NCBI GenBank assembly: GCA_964343605.1
Contig: CAYFKJ010000002.1
Location: 558,001-622,000 of the forward strand
Length of the DNA stretch: 64,000 bases
Source: CAYFKJ01 sp964343605
Lineage (GTDB): Bacteria > Pseudomonadota > Alphaproteobacteria > UBA2966
Reading direction: 5' to 3'
Shown: in pieces, positions 28,604-36,810 of the stretch
How the letters are laid out: each line of letters starts with the position of its first letter
Numbering within the stretch: the first letter of the stretch is position 1
Program-made: the position numbers and the translations under genes
The notes under the pieces: generated by a model
Databases searched by the model: none
Seen by the model: only the letters and a program-made list of their open reading frames with translations
What the model was told of the DNA's origin: nothing

Positions 28604-28604
28604 G

Positions 28605-29924
28605 TCAGGTCTCCCGGATCAGGCGCTTGGCCTTGCCTTCGACGCGGGGCAGGGCGCCGATGTCGACAATGTCAACCTCGGGCGTGATGTTGATGCGGTA
28701 CTTGACCGAGCCGACGAAATGATCGCGGGCCTGCTCCAGACGTTCCGCCGTGACGCAGTCGCTAGCCGGCTCGACCCGGATGCGCAAGTGCTCGCCGCTG
28801 CCCATCTTGGGGACGACCAATTCGTATTCCTGGGAAAACTCATCGATGCCGTGCAGCAGGTTCTGGATCTGGGTGGGAAAGACGTTGACGCCGGCGAACT
28901 GAAACATGTCGTCCGACCTGCCGAGGACACCGCCGTCAAGCCGCAGGTTGGTCCGTCCGCAGGCGCAGGTGCTGCGGTCGAATTTGACCAGGTCGCGCGT
29001 ACGGTATCGGATCAGCGGAAAGCTTTCACAAGTCAGGTTGCTGAGGATCAGTTCGCCGACCTGCCCGTCGGGCAGGGGTTCGTCGGTTTCAGTATCCAGG
29101 ACCTCGGCCAGGAACAGGCCTTCGGCAACATGAGTGCCCTGATGGTGAACGCACTCGTAGCCGAAGTTGGAAATCTCGGTGGATCCGATATCGTCGAAGC
29201 ACTCAGCTCCCCATTGCTCCTCCAGCGTTTTCTTGGTGGCGGGAATGCTGGCGCCCGGTTCGCCCGCGGCGATCACCTTGCGGATCGGCGTATCTCGCAG
29301 ATCAAGACCTATCTTGCGCGCGGTTTCAGCGAGATACAGCAGATAGGAAGGCGTGCCGCAGACCGCCGTGGCGCCCCAGTCGACCATGTTGCGCAGCCGG
29401 TCCTTGGAGCTCTGACCGCCGCCCGGTACGATCAGCAGCCCCGCCTTTTCCATCGCGGCCTGGAAGCCCCACCAGGCGACGAACAGGCCGTAGTTGAAGG
29501 GTACGAACAGGACGTCCTTCTCCGTCAGGCCGAAACCGCAGCGGAAATGCATGAACTGTTGGTAATAGTTTTCGAACCAGTCCGCCCGGTTGAGCGGCAC
29601 GCGCACCGGTGTACCCGTGGTGCCGGAGGTTTGGAAGACCCGGACGGCATCCACCGGATCAATGCAGCCGACGTCTCCCCAGGGCGGATTGGCGGCCTGA
29701 CTGGCCTTCAGTTCTTCCTTCTCCGTAAACGGGATGCGGCGCACGTCTTCCAGGGTCTGGATATCGTCGGGCGTTATACCGGCCGCGCCGAACTTGCGCC
29801 GGTAGAACGGACTTCGTTCGATGACATACGCCATGCGTTCGCGCAACAGGCCGAGTTGGTGCTGGACCAACGCCGGCCGCGGCAGGCATTCGAGTTTTTC
29901 GTCCCAGTAGAATACGTCTTCCAT
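28605..29924 (-). CDS. PaaK-like aryl-CoA ligase (phenylacetate-CoA ligase family)
   Basis: A 439-residue adenylate-forming ligase that would activate an aromatic carboxylate with ATP and CoA. The nucleotide-binding segment is QTSGTTGTPVRVPL. IGSTEISNFGYEC and YRTRDLVKF follow, then the C-terminal lid with GVNVFPTQIQ and lysine in GKAKRLI. Length and motifs match PaaK. It lies between the Mo enzyme genes and mocA on one transcript, which suggests that it makes the aryl-CoA reduced by that enzyme. The true substrate is not visible. Confidence 0.9.
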   Translation of the reverse strand: MEDVFYWDEKLECLPRPALVQHQLGLLRERMAYVIERSPFYRRKFGAAGITPDDIQTLEDVRRIPFTEKEELKASQAANPPWGDVGCIDPVDAVRVFQTSGTTGTPVRVPLNRADWFENYYQQFMHFRCGFGLTEKDVLFVPFNYGLFVAWWGFQAAMEKAGLLIVPGGGQSSKDRLRNMVDWGATAVCGTPSYLLYLAETARKIGLDLRDTPIRKVIAAGEPGASIPATKKTLEEQWGAECFDDIGSTEISNFGYECVHHQGTHVAEGLFLAEVLDTETDEPLPDGQVGELILSNLTCESFPLIRYRTRDLVKFDRSTCACGRTNLRLDGGVLGRSDDMFQFAGVNVFPTQIQNLLHGIDEFSQEYELVVPKMGSGEHLRIRVEPASDCVTAERLEQARDHFVGSVKYRINITPEVDIVDIGALPRVEGKAKRLIRET

Positions 29925-29980
29925 CGTTACCGCCCCGGCTAAATATCTCCCCCCAGAACGATCAAAAAGGCGCCACCCGT

Positions 29981-32341
29981 TTAAGCTTTCTCCTTCGCCA
30001 GTCTTTCCTCGCGTTCCAGTTTCTTGATGCCTCTCAGGATTTTTTCCGGCGTGAACGGCGTCGAATGCAGGCGTACGCCGGTGGCGTCGTAGATGCCGTT
30101 GGCGATGGCCGCAAGAATGCCGGAGACCAACCCTTCGCCGACCTCCTTGGTGCGGTAGGGCTGGCCCACCTTGTATTCCTCGGTGATGACGTCGGCATCT
30201 TCCGAAATGGCCATGTTGTGGATGGTCGGCATGCGGTAATCAAGCCAGCTTGGGTTCAGCGTATAACCGTCCTTGGTCATGACCTCTTCCATGAAAGCAT
30301 GACCCAGGGCCATGGAGATCTGGCCGTCGACCTGGCCCTTGACCAGTGCCGGATTGACCGGAAAACCGCAGTCGTGAACCGTGAGCGCCTTGGCCAGGCG
30401 CGCTTCGCCGGTCTCAACGTCGACCTCGACCTCCGCCACCTGGGCACTGAAGGCGTAATTTTCCGTCCAGCGGCCCTTGGTGGTGGCGAGGCTCGGATGG
30501 TTGGGCTCATCCCGCATGGTGCGCCAGAAGCCCTCGCCGATGATGGTATCGCCGCGGTGGTTGGCGACGCTGGCGGCGAAGACCTCGGCGTAGGTCATGC
30601 GGTTGTCCGGATTGCTGCGGCTGAACACGACCTTGTTGTCCAACTCGAGGTCGTCGATCGGCGTGTTCATCTGTTCCGCCGCGACCCCGATCAGCTTCTT
30701 GCGGGCGTTGCCGGCAGCCTCGCGCGCGGCGTTGCCGGTGACGTAGGTCATGCCGCTGATCCAGGCACCGATGTCCTGTGGCGTGGTGTCGGTGTCGGAG
30801 CTGACGATCTTGATGTCGTCCATGCCGACGCTGAGTTCCTCGGCGACGAACTGGGTGATTACGGTTTCCGCACCCTGGCCGACGTCCAGCGCCCCGGTCA
30901 GGACCATTACCGATCCGTCGTCGTTCAACTTGACGATGACGCCGGAGCCGTTGGGATAAATTAGCGTGCCGCTCATGTAGGAACTGATGCCGATGCCGAT
31001 TCCGCGCCGGATCGGGCCATTTAATGGCTCGGGCTCGCGGTTGAGGCGGCACCGCGCCACGAAATCGGTCTTTTCCGCCGCGACCTTGATGCAGTCCTGC
31101 AGGCCGGCCTGGTGGGTATTGTCGCGGTTGGGTAGGTCTTCCCAGGGATCGCGGGCGTTCTTCAGGCGGATCTCGACAGGATCGATGCCCAGCTCCTCGG
31201 CGATGGTGTCCATCTGCGATTCCAGGGCAAAGCGAACTTGTGGACAACCGTGACCGCGCTGCGGCGCCCGCGTGGTGTAGTTGGTGTAGACCGAATAGCC
31301 CTCGTACTTCAGGTTGGGCACGCGGTAGGGCGCCATGGTGAAGCCCCAGGCGAGAAAGACGACGACGACGCCGCTGCCCCTGTAGGCGCCCGAATTGTTG
31401 ATGACGCGAAGTTGCTGGGCCACCAGGGTGCCATCCTTCTTGACGCCCGTCTTGACCTCGACGATCAACGGTTGGCCATGGCGGTAGGCGGAAAAAATCT
31501 CCTCGCGGCTGGCGACGAATCGTACGGGCCGCCCCGTCATCATCGACAGCCGCGCAGCGGCGTATTCGTGGCTGTAGAGATCGATCTTGCCGCCGAAAGT
31601 GCCCCCCGTATAGGTCTTGTGTATACGCACCGCGGAGTAGGGCAGGTCCAGCGTCTTGGCCAGTTTGGCGCGCTTGATGAAGGTGCCCATGGAGGACGTC
31701 CAGACGTTCAGTTTGTCGCTCTCCCAATGCGCCAGAGTGACCTGGGGTTCGAGGTAGCCGTGGGTGCGGAGGTGGCTTTCGTAGCGATCCTCGCGCACGT
31801 AATCGCTTTCGGCGAAACCCGACTCGACATCGCCCCATCCGGCCTCCGTCTTGCCGCCGAGATTGGAGTAGGGCTCGTCCACCTTGGGATTGCTGGGCCG
31901 CACCTGGGCCGCATCGGGATCCATCGCCTCCTCGGGATCGAACACCGCGGGCAGCAGTTCGTATTCGATTTCGATCAGGTCCATGGCCCTGCGGGCCGTT
32001 GCATCGTCGACCGCGGCGACGGCGGCAATTTCCTCGCCGACGTGGACCACCCGGTCGCGTGCCAGGACTTCCTGGTCGGCTGGATAGCGGGGTGTTTCGA
32101 CGAACCCGTGCAGGATGCCCTTTGTGTCGTCCACCGTGATCACGCCCTTGACGCCTTCCAGGGCCTTGGCTTTCGAGATATCGATGCTGACGATCCGGGC
32201 GTGCGGGTGGGGGCTGCGCAATATGCGTCCCTGCAAGGTGCCCGGCAGTTTGACGTCCTGGCTGTAGACCGCCCGGCCCGTCACCTTGTCCGGCCCGTCT
32301 TTGCGGCGGAAGCTCTTGCCGACGTAGTTGAGGTTGCTCAT
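29981..32341 (-). CDS. Molybdenum hydroxylase large subunit (xanthine oxidase / 4-hydroxybenzoyl-CoA reductase alpha type)
   Basis: A 786-residue molybdopterin-binding subunit of the xanthine-oxidase family. It opens KSFRRKDGPDKVTGRAVYS and has YTGGTFGGKIDLYSHE, ALDVGQGAETVITQF, and the active-site glutamate motif TKEVGEGLVSG near residue 735, where XDH has GVGEPP. With the neighbouring Fe-S and FAD subunits it forms a heterotrimer. The FAD subunit's extra cysteine loop points to the 4-hydroxybenzoyl-CoA reductase branch, so reductive dehydroxylation of an aryl-CoA is possible. The next upstream gene ends 13 bp away. Confidence 0.9.
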   Translation of the reverse strand: MSNLNYVGKSFRRKDGPDKVTGRAVYSQDVKLPGTLQGRILRSPHPHARIVSIDISKAKALEGVKGVITVDDTKGILHGFVETPRYPADQEVLARDRVVHVGEEIAAVAAVDDATARRAMDLIEIEYELLPAVFDPEEAMDPDAAQVRPSNPKVDEPYSNLGGKTEAGWGDVESGFAESDYVREDRYESHLRTHGYLEPQVTLAHWESDKLNVWTSSMGTFIKRAKLAKTLDLPYSAVRIHKTYTGGTFGGKIDLYSHEYAAARLSMMTGRPVRFVASREEIFSAYRHGQPLIVEVKTGVKKDGTLVAQQLRVINNSGAYRGSGVVVVFLAWGFTMAPYRVPNLKYEGYSVYTNYTTRAPQRGHGCPQVRFALESQMDTIAEELGIDPVEIRLKNARDPWEDLPNRDNTHQAGLQDCIKVAAEKTDFVARCRLNREPEPLNGPIRRGIGIGISSYMSGTLIYPNGSGVIVKLNDDGSVMVLTGALDVGQGAETVITQFVAEELSVGMDDIKIVSSDTDTTPQDIGAWISGMTYVTGNAAREAAGNARKKLIGVAAEQMNTPIDDLELDNKVVFSRSNPDNRMTYAEVFAASVANHRGDTIIGEGFWRTMRDEPNHPSLATTKGRWTENYAFSAQVAEVEVDVETGEARLAKALTVHDCGFPVNPALVKGQVDGQISMALGHAFMEEVMTKDGYTLNPSWLDYRMPTIHNMAISEDADVITEEYKVGQPYRTKEVGEGLVSGILAAIANGIYDATGVRLHSTPFTPEKILRGIKKLEREERLAKEKA

Positions 32342-32354
32342 GCTGCCGGCTCCC

Positions 32355-32864
32355 CTATTCCATGACGGGTTTCACGCCCTGGTCCGTCGCCTGCAGGATG
32401 GCGTCGACGATGGCGTTGTAGCCGGTACAGCGGCAGAGATTCCCCTCCAACGCCTTGTTGATCTCGGCCCGTGACGGCTTGGGGTTCTTGGCCACCAATG
32501 CGGTGGCCGACATCAACATGCCCGGCGTGCAGAAGCCGCACTGCGCCGCACCCTGGTCCAGGAAGGCCGCCTGCATGGTACTGAGCGTTTCGCCCGTTGC
32601 CAGCCCTTCCACTGTCCGTACGTCGCGACCGTCCGCTTCCAGCGCCAGGGTCAGGCACGACAACACGGGATTTCCGTCCATCAGCACGGTACAGGCGCCG
32701 CAGGTGCCCGAACCGCAGCCGTCCTTGGTGCCGGTAAGCCCGACGAGCTCGCGGATGGCCTCTACCAGCGTGGTGCGAGGCCGAACGGCGACTTCGTGGG
32801 CTTCGCCATTGATCGTGATCTCGATTATCCGGGGTTTGGATCTTTTTGCCTGGGGCTGTGCCAT
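32355..32864 (-). CDS. Molybdenum hydroxylase small [2Fe-2S] subunit
   Basis: A 169-residue electron-transfer subunit with two [2Fe-2S] clusters. The plant-ferredoxin-like cluster uses C50, C55, C58 and C70 (DGCGSGTCGACTVLMDG). The second uses C109, C112, C144 and C146 (CGFCTPGM and NLCRCTGYN). Both sets are complete. It lies between the FAD and Mo subunit genes and passes electrons between them. Confidence 0.95.
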   Translation of the reverse strand: MAQPQAKRSKPRIIEITINGEAHEVAVRPRTTLVEAIRELVGLTGTKDGCGSGTCGACTVLMDGNPVLSCLTLALEADGRDVRTVEGLATGETLSTMQAAFLDQGAAQCGFCTPGMLMSATALVAKNPKPSRAEINKALEGNLCRCTGYNAIVDAILQATDQGVKPVME

Positions 32865-32871
32865 GTCCGCC

Positions 32872-33873
32872 TTACTCCCCGTTTGCCCGCTCGACCGCGC
32901 GTGTAAGCGCCCGGCGCAGGTGAACCTCGATATTGTCTCTGAGGTAGCGGATGGTGAATCCGTGGTGGGGCAGGGGATCGACCTCCTTAGCCGCCCGCTT
33001 GGCGAAATCGGCCAAGCTCACTTCGTCGAGTTCGGCGCCTGCCATGGCCTCTGTTGTCCCGGTCGGCGAGAGGGGGCTTTGGCCGATAGCGCTGAAAACG
33101 ATCTTCGCGTCCTCGCAGGCCCGGCCGTCGTCCTTCATCCTCAGGGTGGCGGCGATGACCGCCATGCCGAACTCCAGGCCGCCGCGCAGTCCGGTCTTGT
33201 GATACCCCCAGCCGAAGCGCGGCGGTACGGGTGGTAGCGTCACGGATTTGATGATTTCGGCCGGCCTGAGTGTGTTGGGCGAAAGGGAATCACCGGTGAA
33301 GAAACCGGCGATCGGCAGGGTTCGGGTCCCATCGGGTCCGAGCACCTCCAGCGACGCGTCGAGGGCCATCAGGGCGGCCGCCACATCCGACATATAGACC
33401 GCCCAGCAGGTCGTCTTGTCGTTGCGCGGGAAGGGGTAACAGCAATCGCCGCCCCGCTTGTAGCAGGGTTCCACAAACTGGAAATCGTGACTTTGATTGA
33501 GGTAGAGGCAACGCACTTCCTGGCAGAGATTGCCGCCCAGCGTGCCCATTTCGCGGATTTGATTGCCGGCCACGGTGTGGGCGCTCTCCGCCAGCAAAGG
33601 GAACTGGCATTTTACGATATCCGAAGCCGCAAGTTCCGCCAGCGGCATCAAAGCGTCGAGGGTGAGTGAGCCGTCTTCGTGTTCTGACGGATCGGCTGGC
33701 TTGATACCCGATAAGCTGACGACGAGCTCCGGCGTCTCCAGCTCAATGCGCATGTTGGGCAGGAGGTCGGTTCCGCCGGCCATCAATCTTGCGTTGTCGC
33801 CGTTTGCGGCCAGAAGCGCTGCGGCAGCCTCCAGGTTTTCCGGTTTCTCGTATTCGAAGTCCTGCAGGATCAT
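32872..33873 (-). CDS. Molybdenum hydroxylase FAD subunit with extra cysteine loop (HcrB-like)
   Basis: A 333-residue FAD-binding subunit from ATG 33873; a GTG six codons upstream is also possible. FAD motifs LMAGGTDLLPNM and REMGTLGGNL are present. Directly after the second comes an insertion with C117, C122, C137, C144, C145 and C156. An insertion at this site in 4-hydroxybenzoyl-CoA reductase beta subunits binds an additional [4Fe-4S] cluster that lets the enzyme run reductively. It is the first gene of the operon, 47 bp from a perfect palindrome that is probably its operator. Confidence 0.9.
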   Translation of the reverse strand: MILQDFEYEKPENLEAAAALLAANGDNARLMAGGTDLLPNMRIELETPELVVSLSGIKPADPSEHEDGSLTLDALMPLAELAASDIVKCQFPLLAESAHTVAGNQIREMGTLGGNLCQEVRCLYLNQSHDFQFVEPCYKRGGDCCYPFPRNDKTTCWAVYMSDVAAALMALDASLEVLGPDGTRTLPIAGFFTGDSLSPNTLRPAEIIKSVTLPPVPPRFGWGYHKTGLRGGLEFGMAVIAATLRMKDDGRACEDAKIVFSAIGQSPLSPTGTTEAMAGAELDEVSLADFAKRAAKEVDPLPHHGFTIRYLRDNIEVHLRRALTRAVERANGE

Positions 33874-33919
33874 GGCGGCGGGTCCGTTCACGTGGACGGC
33901 CGGAGAAATTCCAATGGCC

Positions 33920-33944
33920 GTATAGTTTGAGTTTCAAACTATAC
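33920..33944. promoter_or_regulatory. Perfect palindrome, candidate operator of the Mo hydroxylase operon
   Basis: GTATAGTTTGA at 33920-33930 is repeated as its exact reverse complement at 33934-33944, with GTT between. It lies 47 bp upstream of the FAD-subunit start. The arms differ from the TTGTATAC motif found at the amine-gene promoters, so another repressor or activator is expected. Confidence 0.7.
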
Positions 33945-34006
33945 ACCAAACACACAATTTATTTAAGGGTATTCTTCTCCCAGAAAGCTGTCGTTTGCCC
34001 CGGCGA

Positions 34007-34447
34007 CTACAACGGGGGTAATTCCACGCCGATCTGCTCGAAGATGCCTCGTGGCGCACCACCCGGAACCGGGTCGGGCCGGATTTCGATCAGGTGGTCG
34101 CCTTTGACCTTATAGAAGAAATAATGTTCCGGAATAATAACCTGGCTGTGGGTTGGAGGAACCTCCGGGTAGCCGGGCAACGCCAATGTATCCGTATGGA
34201 TGCCGCCTTGCCGCCACCTGACGGCCCAATTCTCACCGCCTCGATGCTCGGGCGGATCGTTGTCGTAATGCCAATCGGGAAAGCCTTCGTAGAGAGCCGT
34301 CAGGAACTCCAGAGTTTGAGCCTTATTCATTTGCCGTACGGGCGTGACAAATCTCGTTTCGTCCGAGAAGGTACTGGCGATGCGGCTTATGTCATGCTGC
34401 CGGAGGCCCTCCATGTAGGTCGATAGGGCATCGGGAATTTTCGTCAT
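34007..34447 (-). CDS. SnoaL-like / NTF2-fold protein
   Basis: A 146-residue protein with the SnoaL-like polyketide-cyclase fold. It has an N-terminal helix pair (YMEGLRQHDISRIASTFSDE), then FLTALYEGFPDWHYD and a strand ending IPEHYFFYKVKGDHLIEIR. Family members are small hydratases, isomerases, cyclases or non-catalytic binders. The gene stands alone between the Mo operon promoter and the YrdC-like gene, both transcribed in the same direction. No substrate can be assigned. Confidence 0.75.
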   Translation of the reverse strand: MTKIPDALSTYMEGLRQHDISRIASTFSDETRFVTPVRQMNKAQTLEFLTALYEGFPDWHYDNDPPEHRGGENWAVRWRQGGIHTDTLALPGYPEVPPTHSQVIIPEHYFFYKVKGDHLIEIRPDPVPGGAPRGIFEQIGVELPPL

Positions 34448-34472
34448 GTCCGAATTACCTTGCCGAAAATCG

Positions 34473-35186
34473 TTAGAGCCGGTGCTCGATCAGGTTCAGG
34501 ATATGCCCGGGCGATGGGGGCGAAAGGTCGACATTGAAGTGCCGCGAGAGAATGTCGGATATCAGTTCGAAACAGGAACCGTAGCGCACGACTTCCAGGG
34601 TCTCGAGGTTCAAAAGGGTCGATGAGGCTTCATAAAGGTGATATTTCCGCAGGCCGTGGTCGATGACGATATCGGCAATCTCCAATATTTCCGGCTCGAT
34701 GTCCCGGACCCGGAATTTCGTCCCCGACAGCGACAGGTTGGCGGATGAACCGAACAGCGCATGTCCGGCCTCCCGGCTTAGGCGGCAAATTTCGGCGTGG
34801 AAAGCACCGGCGTTGAGCAGCATGAGCACGGTTCCCTGATCGCTGCTGCGCTCCAAGGCGCGCTGTTCCATGGTCGCCAGAATAGGATGATCCATGCGGG
34901 CGGGGGCGATGGCACCCAGCGGCAGGCCGTAATCAAGGGTGATCGTTTCGGCAATTTCCTTACCGCGCCGGTCCACGATGTGGATCTCGCGATGCAATTC
35001 CATGTCTCCCAGCATGGCGTTCAGTTTTGACGGCGTCCGCCGTTTGGCGTTGAAGATCTTCTCCAGCGCCGCCTCCGACCCGCCGATGGCGGAATAGCCC
35101 ACATCCATGGGCAGGATCGCGACGCCGCCTTTGTGTAATACGTCGAAGGCCCGGCGGGCGTCGCCCGCGATGTCCGGTCTGCTCAC
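34473..35186 (-). CDS. Sua5/YciO/YrdC-family protein (divergent paralogue)
   Basis: A 237-residue protein of the YrdC-like fold, whose founding members make threonylcarbamoyl-AMP for tRNA t6A. The start GGVAILPMDVGYSAIGG replaces the usual PTDTVYGLG. The KRR-x2-SK basic motif and SSANLSLSGTKF are kept. It ends with an extra C-terminal stretch of about 40 residues (ELISDILSRHFNVDL onwards). The loss of the PTDTVYGL sequence and its place among catabolic genes suggest a paralogue, perhaps a carbamoyl-transfer or binding protein, rather than housekeeping TsaC. Confidence 0.78.
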   Translation of the reverse strand: MSRPDIAGDARRAFDVLHKGGVAILPMDVGYSAIGGSEAALEKIFNAKRRTPSKLNAMLGDMELHREIHIVDRRGKEIAETITLDYGLPLGAIAPARMDHPILATMEQRALERSSDQGTVLMLLNAGAFHAEICRLSREAGHALFGSSANLSLSGTKFRVRDIEPEILEIADIVIDHGLRKYHLYEASSTLLNLETLEVVRYGSCFELISDILSRHFNVDLSPPSPGHILNLIEHRL

Positions 35187-35242
35187 GCTTGCCTCGTTTA
35201 TGTGCTACTTCTTTTCCCGGATTTGACTGTAGCGGAAGAGCA

Positions 35243-36730
35243 ATGTCCGAAGATAGTTACGATGTGGTCGTGGTTGGCGCCGGGAACGCCGCCCTGTGCG
35301 CCGCCCTATCGGCCCGGGAAAGCGGGGCCACCGTGTTGGTTCTGGAATGCAGTCCGGAGGAGGAGGCCGGGGGTAATTCGAGGTTCACGGCGGGGGCAAT
35401 TCGTTTTGCCTATGGCGGCGTCGAGGATTTACAGGAAATCGTCACCGACCTGACTGATGATGAAATCGCCAACACCGACTTCGGCGTCTACTCTGAGGAC
35501 CAGTTCTTCGACGACATGTTCCGCGTCACGCAGTTCCGCACCGACCCGGATCTCTGTGAAATTCTCGTGCGTCAAAGTTTTCCGACCGTGAAATGGATGC
35601 GGGAAAAAGGTGTCCGCTTCGTCCCCATCTATGGACGCCAGGCATTCAAGGTCGACGGCAAATTCAAATTCTGGGGCGGTCTGACGGTGGAGGCCGTCGG
35701 CGGCGGCCCGGGACTGGTCGACATGCTGAGCGCTTCAGCCCGACAGGCCGGTGTCGACATCCTTTACCGGGCCCGGGCGCTCGAATTGATCTTCGACGGC
35801 GTAGCGGTCGGGGGCGTCCGCATCCGGCAGGACGGCGAGATCAAGGACATTACGGCCACATCGGTCGTGCTCGCGGCCGGGGGATTTCAGGCCAATGCGG
35901 AAATGCGGACGCGCTATCTCGGGCCCGGTTGGGAACTCGCGAAGGTCCGCGGCACCAAGAACAACACCGGCGACGGCATCCGCATGGCGCTCGATATCGG
36001 CGCGTCGTCCTGCGGCAACTGGTCGGGCAGCCATGCCGTGGGATGGGATCTCAACGCGCCGGAGTTCGGCGACCTGGCCGTGGGCGATGGTTTCCAGAAG
36101 CATTCCTATCCCTTCGGCATCATCGTCAACGCTCGGGGCGAACGCTTTGTCGACGAGGGCGCCGATTTTCGCAACTACACCTACGCCAAGTACGGCCGCG
36201 AGGTCCTGGCCCAGCCGGGTCATTTCGCCTGGCAGGTTTTCGATTCAAAGGTCAACCACCTGCTGCGCGATGAATACCGCATCAAGCAGGTTACAAAGGT
36301 CAGCGCGCATTCGCTGCGCGGCCTGGCCGACAAACTTGAGGGTGTGGACGCCGATGGTTTCTTGGCGACCATCGAGGCATACAACGACGCCGTCATGACT
36401 GAGGTCCCTTTCGACCCCAACGTCAAGGATGGACGCGGCACCGAGGGATTGGCTCTGCCCAAGAGCAATTGGGCCAACACCATCGACGAACCGCCCTTCG
36501 AGGCCTACGCCATCACCTGCGGCATCACCTTTACGTTCGGCGGCTTGAGGATTGATACGGATGCGCGGGTGCAGAACACCGACCTTGAACCCATCCCCGG
36601 CCTATTTGCCGCAGGCGAGCTGGTCGGCGGCATCTTCTATCACAACTACCCCGGCGGAACCGGCCTAATGAACGGCGCCGTGTTTGGGAGGATTGCCGGA
36701 AAGTCGGCGGCGGCGTATTCCGGCGGCTAA
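35243..36730 (+). CDS. FAD-dependent dehydrogenase, tricarballylate dehydrogenase (TcuA)-like
   Basis: A 495-residue flavoprotein of the fumarate-reductase/KstD group. From ATG 35243, after CGGAAGAG, it begins with the dinucleotide-binding DVVVVGAGNAALCAALSA and continues GGNSRFTAGAIRFAYGG. The C-terminal ITFTFGGLRIDTDARVQ and GGIFYHNYPGGTGLMNGAV segments match TcuA, which oxidises tricarballylate to aconitate. The substrate here is uncertain, and no TcuB or TcuC gene is adjacent. It is divergent from the YrdC-like gene (56 bp apart) and ends at the perfect hairpin 36731-36797. Confidence 0.85.
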   Translation: MSEDSYDVVVVGAGNAALCAALSARESGATVLVLECSPEEEAGGNSRFTAGAIRFAYGGVEDLQEIVTDLTDDEIANTDFGVYSEDQFFDDMFRVTQFRTDPDLCEILVRQSFPTVKWMREKGVRFVPIYGRQAFKVDGKFKFWGGLTVEAVGGGPGLVDMLSASARQAGVDILYRARALELIFDGVAVGGVRIRQDGEIKDITATSVVLAAGGFQANAEMRTRYLGPGWELAKVRGTKNNTGDGIRMALDIGASSCGNWSGSHAVGWDLNAPEFGDLAVGDGFQKHSYPFGIIVNARGERFVDEGADFRNYTYAKYGREVLAQPGHFAWQVFDSKVNHLLRDEYRIKQVTKVSAHSLRGLADKLEGVDADGFLATIEAYNDAVMTEVPFDPNVKDGRGTEGLALPKSNWANTIDEPPFEAYAITCGITFTFGGLRIDTDARVQNTDLEPIPGLFAAGELVGGIFYHNYPGGTGLMNGAVFGRIAGKSAAAYSGG

Positions 36731-36797
36731 CGAAAAAAGGGGGACAGGTACACTTTTTTACGCGCTGCGAAAAAGTGTACCTGTCCCCCTTTTTTCG
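36731..36797. repeat. Perfect 28-bp inverted repeat between convergent genes
   Basis: The arm at 36731-36758 is repeated exactly, inverted, at 36770-36797, around an 11-bp centre that itself can pair CGC with GCG. Each arm contains GGGGGACAGGTACAC flanked by A and T runs, so either strand ends its hairpin in a T-run. It lies between the stops of the TcuA-like and aldehyde dehydrogenase genes and would work as a bidirectional terminator. Similar GGGGACAGG palindromes are dispersed near REP-associated transposases in some genomes. Confidence 0.93.
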
Positions 36798-36810
36798 GGA
36801 TTTCCGAAAC

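Noticed and set aside
29981..32341. Possible selenocysteine in the molybdenum subunit because of the yqeB/yqeC neighbours
   Set aside because: The frame is complete with no internal TGA. Selenium in these enzymes would be a labile ligand, not a coded residue.
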